64,000 bases of DNA from Hysterium pulicare CBS 123377. Its lineage: Eukaryota > Ascomycota > Dothideomycetes > Hysteriales > Hysteriaceae. How positions within the stretch are numbered: position 1 is the stretch's first letter; the number at the start of each line of letters is the position of its first letter. This document shows, one piece after another, positions 1-10,141 of this stretch. A program made the translations under genes and the position numbers. The notes beneath the pieces were generated by a model. That model was given only the letters and a program-made list of their open reading frames with translations. It was not told where the DNA came from and made no database searches. The stretch is from assembly GCA_000467715.1 (NCBI GenBank), contig AJFK01000549.1, forward strand, positions 59,727 to 123,726, read 5' to 3'.

Positions 1-540
1 AGCTTGGGGAAGTTGATAGTCTCATTAACAAGCAGACAGTCTAGCTTCTGTATCGATGTGACGAGATTAGCAGGGAATCGAGAAACTTATACAAAAAGTC
101 AAGATCCATTCATTAGTAAAGGCAGATATGAAAACTAGCCAATTTCTTCGGTTGCTGTACAATAGAAAACAGTACGAAAGGCATGGTGGGGTTAAGGTCT
201 TCGAGAGTGCGGCAACTACTCCGTTACCTTCTCCGCCCGGCTTCGGTGCCAGTTTGCCGCTCACCAGCCTATGATCCGCGGAATTAGCGCACACGCGTTG
301 GAAACCTCAAGGGCATAACTATAGCTCTGATGAGTTATAATGCCAGAACAGCAACAAACGTTAGTGTTTAGGGAAGAGATGATTGCTTGAAGAAGAGAAG
401 GACATCATTGATATCTAGGTAGGGGTTAACCGGCACGCTTGGGCCACCGGCTAAGCTACTTTCAACCACTCATTGTTTCCCCCTCGTTACCATAGTATAG
501 TCAAGCTACACAACACTGCGGCCCATATACACATATTAAA
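1..540. other. No gene recognised, left edge
   Basis: No reading frame here shows a recognisable domain or convincing splice sites. It lies downstream (3') of the minus-strand P450 and probably holds its 3' UTR plus intergenic sequence. Confidence 0.5.
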
Positions 541-2459
541 CTACTTCTGCCTGATACTTACTCTACAGTAGAAGTTACTCTGCTTCACGAACCATACATT
601 CTCCGTCTTGAGTTTTTCCTCCGGGTACGCAAGCGTGATGTCGAAAGTCCGTACCAGCTGGGGAATCAGCTTCGAGATCTCCATAAGGCTTACGTTCTTT
701 CCAATACAAGTGCGCGATCCGTGGCCGAACTGGACGGAATGACTCTTAGCAAACGCCTGTTCGGGCTGACTGGTGAGAGAACTCATCGAAATACTCACGG
801 TCAGGTAATAGCGCTCCATTCTCGAGGTACGCTCTTCGCTCTCAAGCCATCTCTCTGGTAAGAAGATATCTGCGTCTTCTCCGAAAATATCCTTGTTCGC
901 GTGAGCCACCCAACTATTGATCCCTACGACCGTCTGTATGCATATATCAGCATCTGAATGGTTTTAGATAGGGACGAGTAAGCAGCCTTACACCCTCGGG
1001 GAAGTGTTTGCCACAGATCATTGCTCCGCCTGTCGGCACAACTCGTGCCAGGGGCAATCCCGTCGCTGGGTGCATTCTTAAGCCTTCCTTAATAACAGCC
1101 TGCAGATACGGCATTTTTTGAGACTCCGAGAAAGTCACAGGATTGGATACCTCGCCTTTGGCCGCCTTTTCTTCTATCTCCGCTCGAAGCTACGGATTTT
1201 TGCCAAGTCAGTCTCGTCACCGAGAATAACCAGAGATAGTGAGCGGCATACCTTCTGTAATGAACTTGTGGACGTGATCAAATTATACAAGATCCCGGCA
1301 AGAGATATCGAAGTTGTGTCAGACCCAGCACCGATATTCGTCATGCATAGTGTACGGACTTCCATCATAGTGAACTTCTCAGGTGCCTCTTGATGCATTT
1401 GTAGCGCACGTGCTAAAAAATCGTCACCGGATCCAGACTTGCTTTCAATATCAGAGGCCTCTAAGCGTTCCTGAATCTGTGCATTCGTAAAGCCTATCAT
1501 GTGGCCCATTCCACTAGCTGAAAGCTTCATAAAGAGTTTGAATGCCAAATCGTGCCACTCAGAATATATACCCACGTTGGCAGAATAAAGAAGATAATTG
1601 TGGATGCTATGGAACATACCAACGTTATCTTCGCCCTTATCCAGGAAACCGAATCTTTTGGCGACCTAAGGAATCTTAGCAGGTGGATATCGAGACAACA
1701 CGCTGATTAAACCCCTTACCGTTATCAGACCTATGACATCGAAGGCATAGCATTGCAAGTAATGTTGCATATTGATTACGGACCCCGACCGAGCCACCTC
1801 GAGAAACCTTTCGATAAGTAGAGCTGTGCATTCCGACACGCATGGCTCCATCTTCAACAGGTTGGTTGTTGAGTAGAGAGCAGCTACTTTCCGTCTATTT
1901 GCAGCATGACGTTTGGCATTACGGTCGGTGAATAGATCGACTGCTTGATGGCTACCTGGTTGGCCTGAAGCGTAATACCATGGAGCCTGTTGGTTATGAG
2001 CAAAGTTTTGTTTATGAACCATTATGGATGCAATTGTATCAGAACTCATTGATGACATACCTTGGTAAAATTCGTGCCGTGGCCATAGATCGTCCTGACC
2101 GCGTCTAGATCATCGATGCTGTATTCATTCGGTGCAATTCGTACAATCGGACCTAGAAGGGGTTAAGCCACTTTCAAGATCTGATATGAGCGTTTCGGGC
2201 TCACAACAGTACCCAACGTACCGTATTTCCCATGAAGACGTCGATTAGTTTCTTGGAAATCCCGCCGCCATACGTTTCGCAAGTACCACAGACGCGAAAA
2301 CCGTGCCGCAAATGGGCCTGGTACCGCTCCAAGTGGCGACAACAACGCGCGAATAATACATCTGAGAAGAACGAGTAGTAAGAGGCCGCAACTGCCTAGT
2401 ATGATGGCGTATAATGGCGAGACAGAGCTCAGCTTCACCCGTGTCAAAATCATTTGCAT
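541..2459 (-). CDS. Cytochrome P450 monooxygenase 1 (pisatin-demethylase-like)
   Basis: A heme-thiolate monooxygenase expected in the ER membrane, oxidising a small hydrophobic substrate with electrons from P450 reductase. Seven exons join in frame (2459-2222, 2152-2061, 1986-1720, 1665-1252, 1189-994, 923-799, 729-541) to give 506 aa, a normal length. Seen directly: an N-terminal hydrophobic anchor (about residues 15-40), a PGPF hinge, the I-helix AGSDTTS, the K-helix EGLR, and the heme loop FGHGSRTCIGKN with the cysteine ligand. Overall wording resembles the pisatin demethylase group (family knowledge), but the substrate cannot be read from sequence. All introns are GT-AG. It transcribes in the same direction as the downstream-numbered O-methyltransferase, a common oxidise-then-methylate pairing. 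The promoter side carries ATGTGGGG at 2593-2600, the element shared across the block. Confidence 0.9.
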
Positions 2460-2851
2460 ACGTGAAGTGCCAGCAGAATAATGTTAAAGTTCAAGTTTAG
2501 CCTGACATAAAACGTCAAGCTCGTATATGAATGACATCAAATAACGGAAATCACATGGGTAAACAAGACCGGAAGAGAGAGACAGATACCGGATGTGGGG
2601 TTGTGGCGTTTCCCCAAGTCACGGGGAAGCCGGCGGACATATACAAGTATGATTCTAAGGGATTGGGGCGAACGAGGTACCGGGCATACCTTAGCTGTGA
2701 CGCGGATTTCAATTGATACATAAAATCGAGGACACATTTCGGGAGATTTTCCCCCTCCTCGATTCTTTTGAGTTCCCCAAAATAAAAGTTCATAGTGTAT
2801 GCGATTTCAATATTGGTTTGAATGTCCATCTTCTGCATATATACGAGGTAT
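2460..2851. other. P450-1 promoter / O-methyltransferase 3' intergenic
   Basis: 392 nt between the P450 start and the O-methyltransferase stop. It contains ATGTGGGG (2593-2600) and an inverted pair TTCCCC...GGGGAA near 2610-2626. An open frame on the minus strand here has no recognisable domain and was not called. Confidence 0.4.
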
Positions 2852-4397
2852 TCAGAGCTTAGAAGCATTTTCACCGCTTTGAGGCAGCTCAAATTCGACA
2901 GTACCAGTGAACATCCTAAATTGGTGAAATTTAGAGAACTTCAAGCCAGCTCTCTCACCGATCTTGACTATATCAGCAAACGTCCTTTCTTTGCCGCCCA
3001 TGAGCACCATTGTGCTTAGAGACATCATGTGACATGTTGTTGGATACCCCAATTGAGCTGGTGGAAGCCGCCTTGAAGCAGGAGAATCCGCAGAAGTCGA
3101 CGGTACGATGAGGCTAGGGACAATGAGCTCGTTTACAAGGACTTTTGCTTTTGGATTCTTGCGCAAAGCAGGAACAAGCGCCGCTAGGATCTTAGCCGAT
3201 ACGTCGTCTTCGTAATCTCGTCTGGTGATTGTCAGTCTGGAGATCATATAAGGGAACGTGAAACGTACACGACGCCTCGAAGCCAGTAGACGTCTGCCAC
3301 TGTTTCTTGCGGGGTGTAGTAGTCATGAACCTGTATCTCGAGGTTCCCCTTTTCCAGATCTCTCTCGTATCCTTTAAATGTCCGAAGACGTCAGCTTAGA
3401 AGAGCATACCCCAGCTGCTACTGCATCTTACCTCTTCAATGATAGGTACCATTGGTTTGAGGTCTTGGCAAACGATCTTCAGGTCGGGATACTTCTTTTT
3501 CACTTCCAACATTACGCCACCGGGCCCACAACCAACGTCGCAGACCGTTGTTCCGTATGCATCCCAGGGTAAGTCCGTTCGCGTAGCTACTACAGTGATG
3601 CCTGAAAGCCAAAGTACGCCGATAGAAAATTTATGCAGCAAATTGGCACCTTCCGGGGTACCTAGCCATGGCAGCACGCCCATGTCCACGCCAAATTCCT
3701 CTGCAAAGGCGCCCTTACCGGGATCGATCTCGTGCATCTTTTGTGGGTTTTTCATTGTTGGTAACCAGCCAAGACCAGCCTTGTAGCCCTCTTCTGTCCT
3801 AACTTCGTCAGCTTAGACATTGACTTGGGGTATGATGGTTGTACTCGATCAACATCATCTCCGATGCTCCAGTTTCTGACCGAAGTTCATAGCTGTGTCG
3901 ATTGTTGCGGAATACATCGGGGGCCACTTCGGTGAAGATGTGGCGCTGGCATAGCATATGCATGACCGAACCTTGAGAATGTGGCACTAACGTGAGGTTC
4001 CTAACACCGTTGTATATGGCGAATGAGAAGACGAACCAAGTTTGTGCTCATCAGTCTTGCAGACGCGAGAAAGATGGGCTAGAGTTGCTTCTCCGCCATT
4101 CTCTATTATCTTATCCGCAATTTTGAAATCAGCGGCCACTCCTAGTCCCACCGTGCTGTTGTTGCTGACGCACTCTGTAACGAGCTTGATCTTTGTTGGA
4201 GTAAGCAGAGCAACGAGCTGTTCGCAGTTGGCGATCAGTCTTTGAGAAAGCTCCCAAGCTGCTCTCGGTGGAAGCTCTTCATCGTACGTTTTCCACGGTT
4301 TTGGATCGAAAAGATGGCCGGTATCGTCTCTAAGGGACGCCCTGAGAGCGCGGCCTTGGGTGGTGATGTCATCTAAGAGATTTTCTAACAGCGACAA
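2852..4397 (-). CDS. SAM-dependent O-methyltransferase (fungal OMT type)
   Basis: Transfers a methyl group from S-adenosylmethionine to a hydroxyl of a small, probably aromatic, acceptor. Five exons (4397-4037, 3971-3845, 3798-3410, 3371-3269, 3221-2852) give 449 aa, normal for fungal OMTs that have an N-terminal dimerisation/winged-helix half. Seen: the conserved EEGYKAGLGWLP stretch before the catalytic half, motif I VCDVGCGPGG (SAM-binding glycine loop), then KIVCQDL, and VADVYWLRGVV-RDYEDD at the site where the family usually has LRHVLHDWPD. The usual catalytic His of LHDW is Arg here (VVRDYED), so activity may differ. Intron 3 is only 38 nt and is the only splice that keeps frame. It is divergent from the flavin monooxygenase with a shared 370-nt promoter. 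Confidence 0.85.
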
Positions 4398-4767
4398 TTT
4401 TTAAAGGCGTGGAACGTACACGTTACGCTTCGACAAGCTGCATCAAATTGCTGGCCTATTAATTCTATCAGCTGTGAATGGAGCTGGTAGATTGGATTGC
4501 TCAACACGTGACTCCGGCATCCACTCCGGCGTTGGTATGCGGGTGCTCAATTAGGGATTACTCCGCACTCCGGACACCACAAAGTCCCGGAATCAGTGGC
4601 CACGACCCTCTCTGCCACTTACCTGGGTATGGTCAAGATTATATTGGTTGCGATGTGCTAATCACGGGGTGTAAGACGCTCCCTATGTACTCGTTTTCAT
4701 ATGCAAATAGGACACCTTATCCATATCTTCGCATTCAGAGCTCCAAGGAAAGCCAACTAATTGTAAA
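4398..4767. promoter_or_regulatory. Divergent promoter OMT/FMO with ACTCCGG repeats
   Basis: Shared upstream region of the O-methyltransferase (minus) and flavin monooxygenase (plus). ACTCCGG occurs at 4511-4517, 4523-4529 and 4567-4573, with ACTCCGC at 4560-4566 directly abutting the last copy. CACGTG lies just before the first copy. CGG-containing repeats are typical targets of Zn2Cys6 factors, and one is encoded at 6600-8858. Binding is inferred. Confidence 0.5.
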
Positions 4768-6270
4768 ATGGTGGCTAGAATCAGAGGCGTTGGTCCTGAT
4801 GGGGTAGCGCAACCGAACTCATGTGGGATAACCGTTATAGTCATTGGACTGGGATATGCAGGTGCTGTGGCAGCTGTAGAATGTCATCGCAAAGGTCATA
4901 AGGTCATCGTATTCGAGCAGGCGCCAGAAATAAAAGCCCTCGGTATGGACAGCACCACTATAGCTGCAGAAAATAGCTAATTCGAAAGGGGACGTGATCG
5001 GAATTACCGGGAATGTTGCTCAGATCATCTCGAAATGGGGTAATGGCAAAGTTCACGATCAGTTTGAACCGATCCTCTGCGACTATGGCCGCATGAACAT
5101 TCATAATACCGAAGGGGAACTGCTGTGGAGCCACACTATGCTTGGGTATTCCGCGGGCTCAGGTTACGCCGCAAACCGAGGCGACATGGCCGTCATATTC
5201 TATAACCACGTTAAGGAGTTGGGAATAGAGGTCCATCTGGGAAAGATAGTGACAGAATACTTCGAGACGCCAGATGAGGCGGGTGTTGTAGTTGATGGGA
5301 ATCGTTGGTCAGCTGACTGCGTCCTGGCGTGTGATGGGGTCCACTCGAAGGCGCGCGGTTTCATCATTGGGAAGTTCGACTCTCCGCATTCGACTGGCTA
5401 CGCGGTTTATCGTGCTTGGTTCAATGGCGAGCATGCCTTGAAAGACCCAGATTTGGCTTGGTTGCTAGATGGCAACCGAGATAAAATGGAGACATACATA
5501 GGTCCAGACGTACACTGCATTATTGGAACCGGAAGACGGTGTAAAGATATTGTGTGGACTTGCACACACAAAGACGTGTACGATATCGCTGAATCGTGGT
5601 CATTCCCAGGGAAGATAGAGGATGCGCTCAAGGTTGTTGAAGGATGGGATTAGAAGATTGCTCAGGTGATCAAGAAGACACCTGAAGACCAACTGATCGA
5701 TTATAAGCTACTATGGAGAGACCCTCTGCCGGGATGGGTTTCAAAGCACGGTAGAATGATGCTGGTTGGGGATTCGGCGCATCCATTCCTACCAACGTCG
5801 GGTCAGGGGGCAGGCCAAGCGGTGGAGGATGCGGCGACAGTTGCAATATGTCTGGAGCTAGCTGGAAAAACGCATGTGCGCCTTGCCCTACGAACTTCCG
5901 AAAAGATCAGGTGAGTCACTGTCACGGGTGGTTGGCGGGCAGAGATACTGAGTGCCACTCTAGATACGCGCGAGCGACGTTAGCCCAGAAGATTGGCGTT
6001 GAGACGCGAGATGCCTGGCATAAAACTGACTGGGAGGCTGTCAAAAAAGACCCAAAGCTTCTCGAAATGCCTCGTCCGGACTGGCTGTTCGGGCACGACC
6101 CGCAAGAATATGCGTACGAGGAATTTGACACTGCGGCGCGTGCGGTGGTGAGCGGAGGCGAGTATACTCCGCGCAACATACCGCCTCCAGGCCAGTCCCA
6201 CCGAACAGGAGATTTCAGCGGCAAGAAGATGAAGGCATGGAAAGTGGCTCATCCAGTGGCGAAGCTGTGA
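4768..6270 (+). pseudogene. Salicylate-hydroxylase-type FAD monooxygenase, interrupted by in-frame TAG
   Basis: Family role: FAD/NADH-dependent aromatic ring hydroxylation. Exons 4768-4942, 4989-5910 and 5964-6270 join perfectly (46- and 53-nt introns; the first has a GCTAAT branch site) into 467 codons. Seen: the dinucleotide-fold VIGLGYAGAVAAVE with a terminal acidic residue (VIVFEQ), NRGDM, DGVHSKAR (DG motif) and GDSAHPFLPTSGQGA (second FAD motif). The lesion is a TAG at 5651-5653, between EGWD and KIAQVIKKTP, inside the conserved core and before the second FAD motif. Removing it as an intron would need a 33-nt intron with a poor donor (GTTGTT) and no branch site. The rest shows no damage, so the stop is recent, a sequencing error, or read through. 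Function if intact: likely the aromatic hydroxylase of the block. Confidence 0.8.
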
Positions 6271-6599
6271 AGTCGGCGTGCCGTGGTGCTAGGGGTTGAG
6301 AAGTCGTGTGTAAGCAGTATAAGAGGACGACTCTTCAGGTGTAATTTCGATGCAGGGACCTTAGAGCCTCGATTAGCCATCTCGTTCGTGCTTGACTGTG
6401 TGGTGCTGTAGATGTCGTGGATATGTACGCTTCCTCCCCGCAAGAGCTAAGTTCTACGCCCATCTTCGCGTCGCGTTTCCCCGCATGGGTCCACAAGCTT
6501 CTTCCCCACACCCCAATGTCACCTACAGCTATACTTCCAGATCTTCTTCCCTCCTGTTCGTCCTTGTTGTATTCCTAACGAATCGGATGGAACTGTCAA
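6271..6599. promoter_or_regulatory. Upstream region of the Zn2Cys6 regulator
   Basis: 329 nt between the monooxygenase stop and the regulator ATG. It contains CCCCGCAT at 6479-6486 followed by GGG, and another CCCCGC at about 6436-6441. These match the block-wide element. No coding sequence was recognised. Confidence 0.4.
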
Positions 6600-8858
6600 A
6601 TGTCGGATTTGGGCGCAGAACGTTTACGGTCGGGTCAGGCCTGTCTGGGTTGCAGGAAGCGTAAAAACCGATGCGATGGCGTACGTCCGCGATGCTCGGT
6701 TTGCAGCAAGAGAACTCTGGAATGCGAATACGCTCCATCCTCTCGCAAAGAGCTGATCAATGATGAGTATGCCGTCCGCCGATTGGCTAATGAAATTCGC
6801 ATCTGCTAACTCAAGTCGTGTAGATATGTTGCCGCGTTAGAAGCGAAAGTACGGAGACTTGAACGGGAGCTGCGCAGCTCTGTCGCTTGTATAAGTCCTG
6901 TGTCAAGCAACGGCAATGTGGACGGAAATCATCCTCCTCTAGTCGTCTCTGCGGACGTGGCAGAAGACTTGGAGTGCAGCAGTTCTGAAGTCCAGCCCGA
7001 GTCATTGGACGTTGTGGAATATGGTGCGTGTTATCGATACATATCCACTGCACGCCGTGACTCACTGAACTGCTTATAGACCAGGCATTGGTTCAAACAA
7101 CCCTTGCTGATTTCGGCCTTTCGCCCTGTGCCAACTCTTTAAAACGCAAGAGAACGGATTCGGACAGCCTATCCGATGTATACCGCCGCAAAACGAGAAT
7201 CGGAAGTGTCATTCGCGGTCGAGAAGAATTACATGGCGACAATTACATCCTACCGACTCGCGCATTGGCAAGCGATCTAATAGATCTATTCTTCGAGCAC
7301 GTCTTTCCGCTCTATCCGTTTGTGCATGAACCGACGTTCCGCAAGCGATTCGCCGCTACGTATGGAGATCATCTAGAAATGGATGTACCATGGCAGGCGA
7401 CGCTAAACCTCGTATTTGCCTTTGGTTGCGACTATTTAGAGCTCCCGCCCGATCAAATATTTGAGCTATCGCAGTTGTTTCACCGTCGGGGGTCTGAGTT
7501 AATACTCTCTGTTTGTTTTGACACTACCACTCTGGAAGTAATCCAAGCTCTGTTACTTCTCAGCGCCCACTTACAGAGTAATGCGCAATATAACAGGGTA
7601 TGGGTAAGCTTGGGCTGCATTGTTCGCTCAGCGCAAGGGCTCGGTTTGCATTTGGATCCGACGGCCTGGGACATTAGTACCATTGGTAAGGAGATGCGAA
7701 AGCGTCTCTGGTGGGGCATCTTCGCGCTCGACCGGTGAGTTAGACTTGAAGGCAGAGTAATTATTACTAATGCCCTCAGATTTCTGAGCCTTAAGACTGG
7801 CAGGCCGCCCGCTGTAACAGTAGAAACGCTTCCCGTAGGCCCCCCAACGACGGTCGATGATGATTGCATCACAGACACGGGAATTGTAGATGCGCAGATT
7901 CAAAAGTCCCCATCTCCAATTCATTTCTTCAATGCAACAGTCCAGTTGGCTCACATTGCTGAGACAATGCTCATATCAATGTTCAAAGAAGCGCCGTGGT
8001 GTCTACCCGGGAGAGTGGGACCGATAAAAGAATTGGATCCAATACACATAAATGTTCAGATCGGGCATGTCGTGGAGCAAGAAACGAAGCTTTCGATATG
8101 GCTTGCGAGCCTTCCAGAGCATCTCCAATTCAACACAGACAATAGTGACGAGAATATAAAGAGGCAGCAAAAAATGCTCCGGATTCGATATCTTCACATA
8201 AGGTTGATGAGTCATAGACCGAACCTGCTCTACGTCATTCAGCGTGCTCGAGATACGGCAACAGCGCTGGAGGATAGATTCCTGGTGTCAGTGTTCACTG
8301 CAAGTGTTGGGCAGTGCGTAGGCAGTGCCTGTGAAATTGTTACAATGGTCAAAGATAATACCGGACCGAAAAGAATGGGTCCTTGGTGGCATAAGGTGCA
8401 ATGTACGTATGTTTCAAATTGTTGTTGATGGAAGTATTGACAGTGAGGAAGTTCTCTATACTGCACTGAGCACCCTCTTTGCCGTTCAGTCACAAACGAG
8501 AATCTCGAAGCACATTGATGAAGACACTATGAATTCAGCTATCGACATGGCCATGGAATATCTCGATGAGTTGGGTGATGTCACTCCGATTGCTGCCAAA
8601 TGCCGAACATACTTCGCATCACGAAAGGCCCGAGCGGCAAACCAAAGCCCGCCTTCGGAGGGAGGCACATTGAATGGAATGGGGGTTCCAGCCTCTGTTC
8701 CAGCGGATACAAATACCGAGGGGGAGCCTTATCGAGACGCGATCGATGGAACTTGGCCTATGAACGATGATATTAACACAGATGTGCTGTTCAATCCAGT
8801 CTCAGACCTCTTCCTCGAACCGTTTCTCCCTGACTTATATGGGGATTTATTCAATTGA
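6600..8858 (+). CDS. Zn2Cys6 transcription factor with fungal_trans domain
   Basis: Nuclear DNA-binding regulator, likely pathway-specific. Exons 6600-6766, 6824-7023, 7080-7734, 7780-8406 and 8444-8858 give 687 aa. Seen: a perfect binuclear cluster starting at residue 15 (C-x2-C-x6-C-x6-C-x2-C-x6-C, basic RKRKNR in the first loop), then a linker and the short coiled-coil dimerisation helix YVAALEAKVRRLERELRSS created by splicing exons 1 and 2, then the middle homology region beginning near LFFEHVFPLYPFVHEP. The last intron (8407-8443) is only 37 nt, so that junction is the least certain part. It ends 45 nt from the convergent SDR stop. Nearby promoters carry CGG/CCG repeats that could be its targets. 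Some of the C-terminal annotation depends on the short intron. Confidence 0.88.
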
Positions 8859-8903
8859 GTCTTAAGAAGTATGTACACACAGGCCCATTACGTGGATCTT
8901 CTG

Positions 8904-9719
8904 CTAATGAAATGTAGCTCCTCCACCACAATCGAATATTTGGCCTGTGATGAATTGCGCTTCGGGGCTAGCAATAAAGTTGATCGTATGCGCAATGTCG
9001 TCAGGCCGTCCGTTACGCTTGACGCACTGTTTTTCAAGCAGCCGATCAAACAATGGGTGTGATCCGTCCGCTTTCTCATGCAGCTTCCAGACGGCTGGGG
9101 TTCGGATTAAGCCTGGCAAGATAATGTTTGCTGTCACACCTGACCCTGCCTCCACAGCGACGCTACGCGTGAAACCAACGATGGCGGCTTTCGATGTGAC
9201 GTAGGCTGAAAGGCCGGGCTCTGGTAATTGAAGCGTGCCGGAGGCTGTATTTATAAGCCGTCCGTATCCTGCCTTTTGCATATGCGGAAGAACGGCGCCT
9301 GTTAAGTAGAAGCAGGCGTTGACGTTGACATTCATGACTCGAAGAAAATCTTCAGTGGGGTGGCCAACAAATGGGATAAACGGGTACAAAGCGGCAAGTT
9401 GTACAAGCACATCGATTTTTCCAAAGGTGCCTATGACTTCTTCAACAAGCGAATTGACTTGGTTCTGCTCTCCGATGTTGCAGACTCGGTATGCCGCCCT
9501 TCCACCACTCGCCTCGATTTCAGACAGCACCTTTAGCAGTTTATCTTCCTGGATGTCCACCATTACTACTGTGGCTCCTTGTGATGCAAACAGCTTGGAA
9601 GTGACTTCTCCTATGCCCTGTGCGGCGCCAGTAATGGCAACCACTTGACCCTCAAACTTGTCCGGATAGACCTTTATGGGCGGAATTTTCGACCCGCTCT
9701 CGACTTCCCAACTCTCCAT
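8904..9719 (-). CDS. Short-chain dehydrogenase/reductase (SDR)
   Basis: Single exon, 271 aa, the classical SDR length. NAD(P)-dependent oxidoreduction of an alcohol or carbonyl. Seen: the cofactor loop TGAAQGIG near residue 30 with the acidic residue VDIQ at the end of beta-2 (favouring NAD(H)), NVNVNACF, the catalytic Ser in NTASGTL, YVTSK (Tyr-x3-Lys), PG-IRTP, and a glycine-rich C-terminus GQIFDCGGGATFH. It is convergent with the Zn2Cys6 gene and divergent from P450-2, with which it shares a 422-nt promoter. Its place in a pathway with P450-2 (oxidising a hydroxylated product) is inference. Confidence 0.92.
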   Translation of the reverse strand: MESWEVESGSKIPPIKVYPDKFEGQVVAITGAAQGIGEVTSKLFASQGATVVMVDIQEDKLLKVLSEIEASGGRAAYRVCNIGEQNQVNSLVEEVIGTFGKIDVLVQLAALYPFIPFVGHPTEDFLRVMNVNVNACFYLTGAVLPHMQKAGYGRLINTASGTLQLPEPGLSAYVTSKAAIVGFTRSVAVEAGSGVTANIILPGLIRTPAVWKLHEKADGSHPLFDRLLEKQCVKRNGRPDDIAHTINFIASPEAQFITGQIFDCGGGATFH

Positions 9720-10141
9720 TTTAGCAGCGGACTCCTAGGCAGGTCAGTAACGTGTTCTATAGACGGCATTCGTGTACGGCTTACGTGGATATGTGAGCCT
9801 GTTTGAAATTGCGCAGCGAAGAGCTTCAAGCGAGAGGACATGATGGTTTGCACGAGATAGGCCTGCCAACGAGTATCTACAGCGGCCCATATACAGCAAC
9901 TGCAGTCCGGCTTCGGACTTTACCTTCGAATATGCGATGAGGCAGCCGGACACAATTGGCTACTCTCTTACCCCACCACCGATCGAGCCGTACCACCACA
10001 TCCATACAGTGGGTCCGAAAGAGCCGCATATCGCCGTTGCAATCGGGCTGGACTCCGCGCCGCTAATTAAAATCGAGTATTATTTGTACAGAGGTTTGCA
10101 GATGATATTTGCAGTGGATGATATTCCTCCAACAAGGCAAA
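9720..10141. promoter_or_regulatory. Divergent promoter SDR/P450-2 with everted CCG-N4-CGG site
   Basis: Shared upstream region. At 9904-9919 there is a perfect inverted repeat AGTCCG-GCTT-CGGACT, an everted CCG/CGG arrangement of the kind bound by dimeric Zn2Cys6 proteins. No coding sequence was recognised. Confidence 0.45.

Noticed and set aside
2551-2892. 113-codon minus-strand frame overlapping the O-methyltransferase 3' end
   Set aside because: No domain, overlaps a well-supported stop in another frame, and contains promoter-type elements.
5612-5668. A 33-nt intron (GT...CAG, multiple of three) that would remove the TAG of the flavin monooxygenase
   Set aside because: Shorter than any other intron here, non-consensus donor GTTGTT and no branch site; it would also delete conserved residues.
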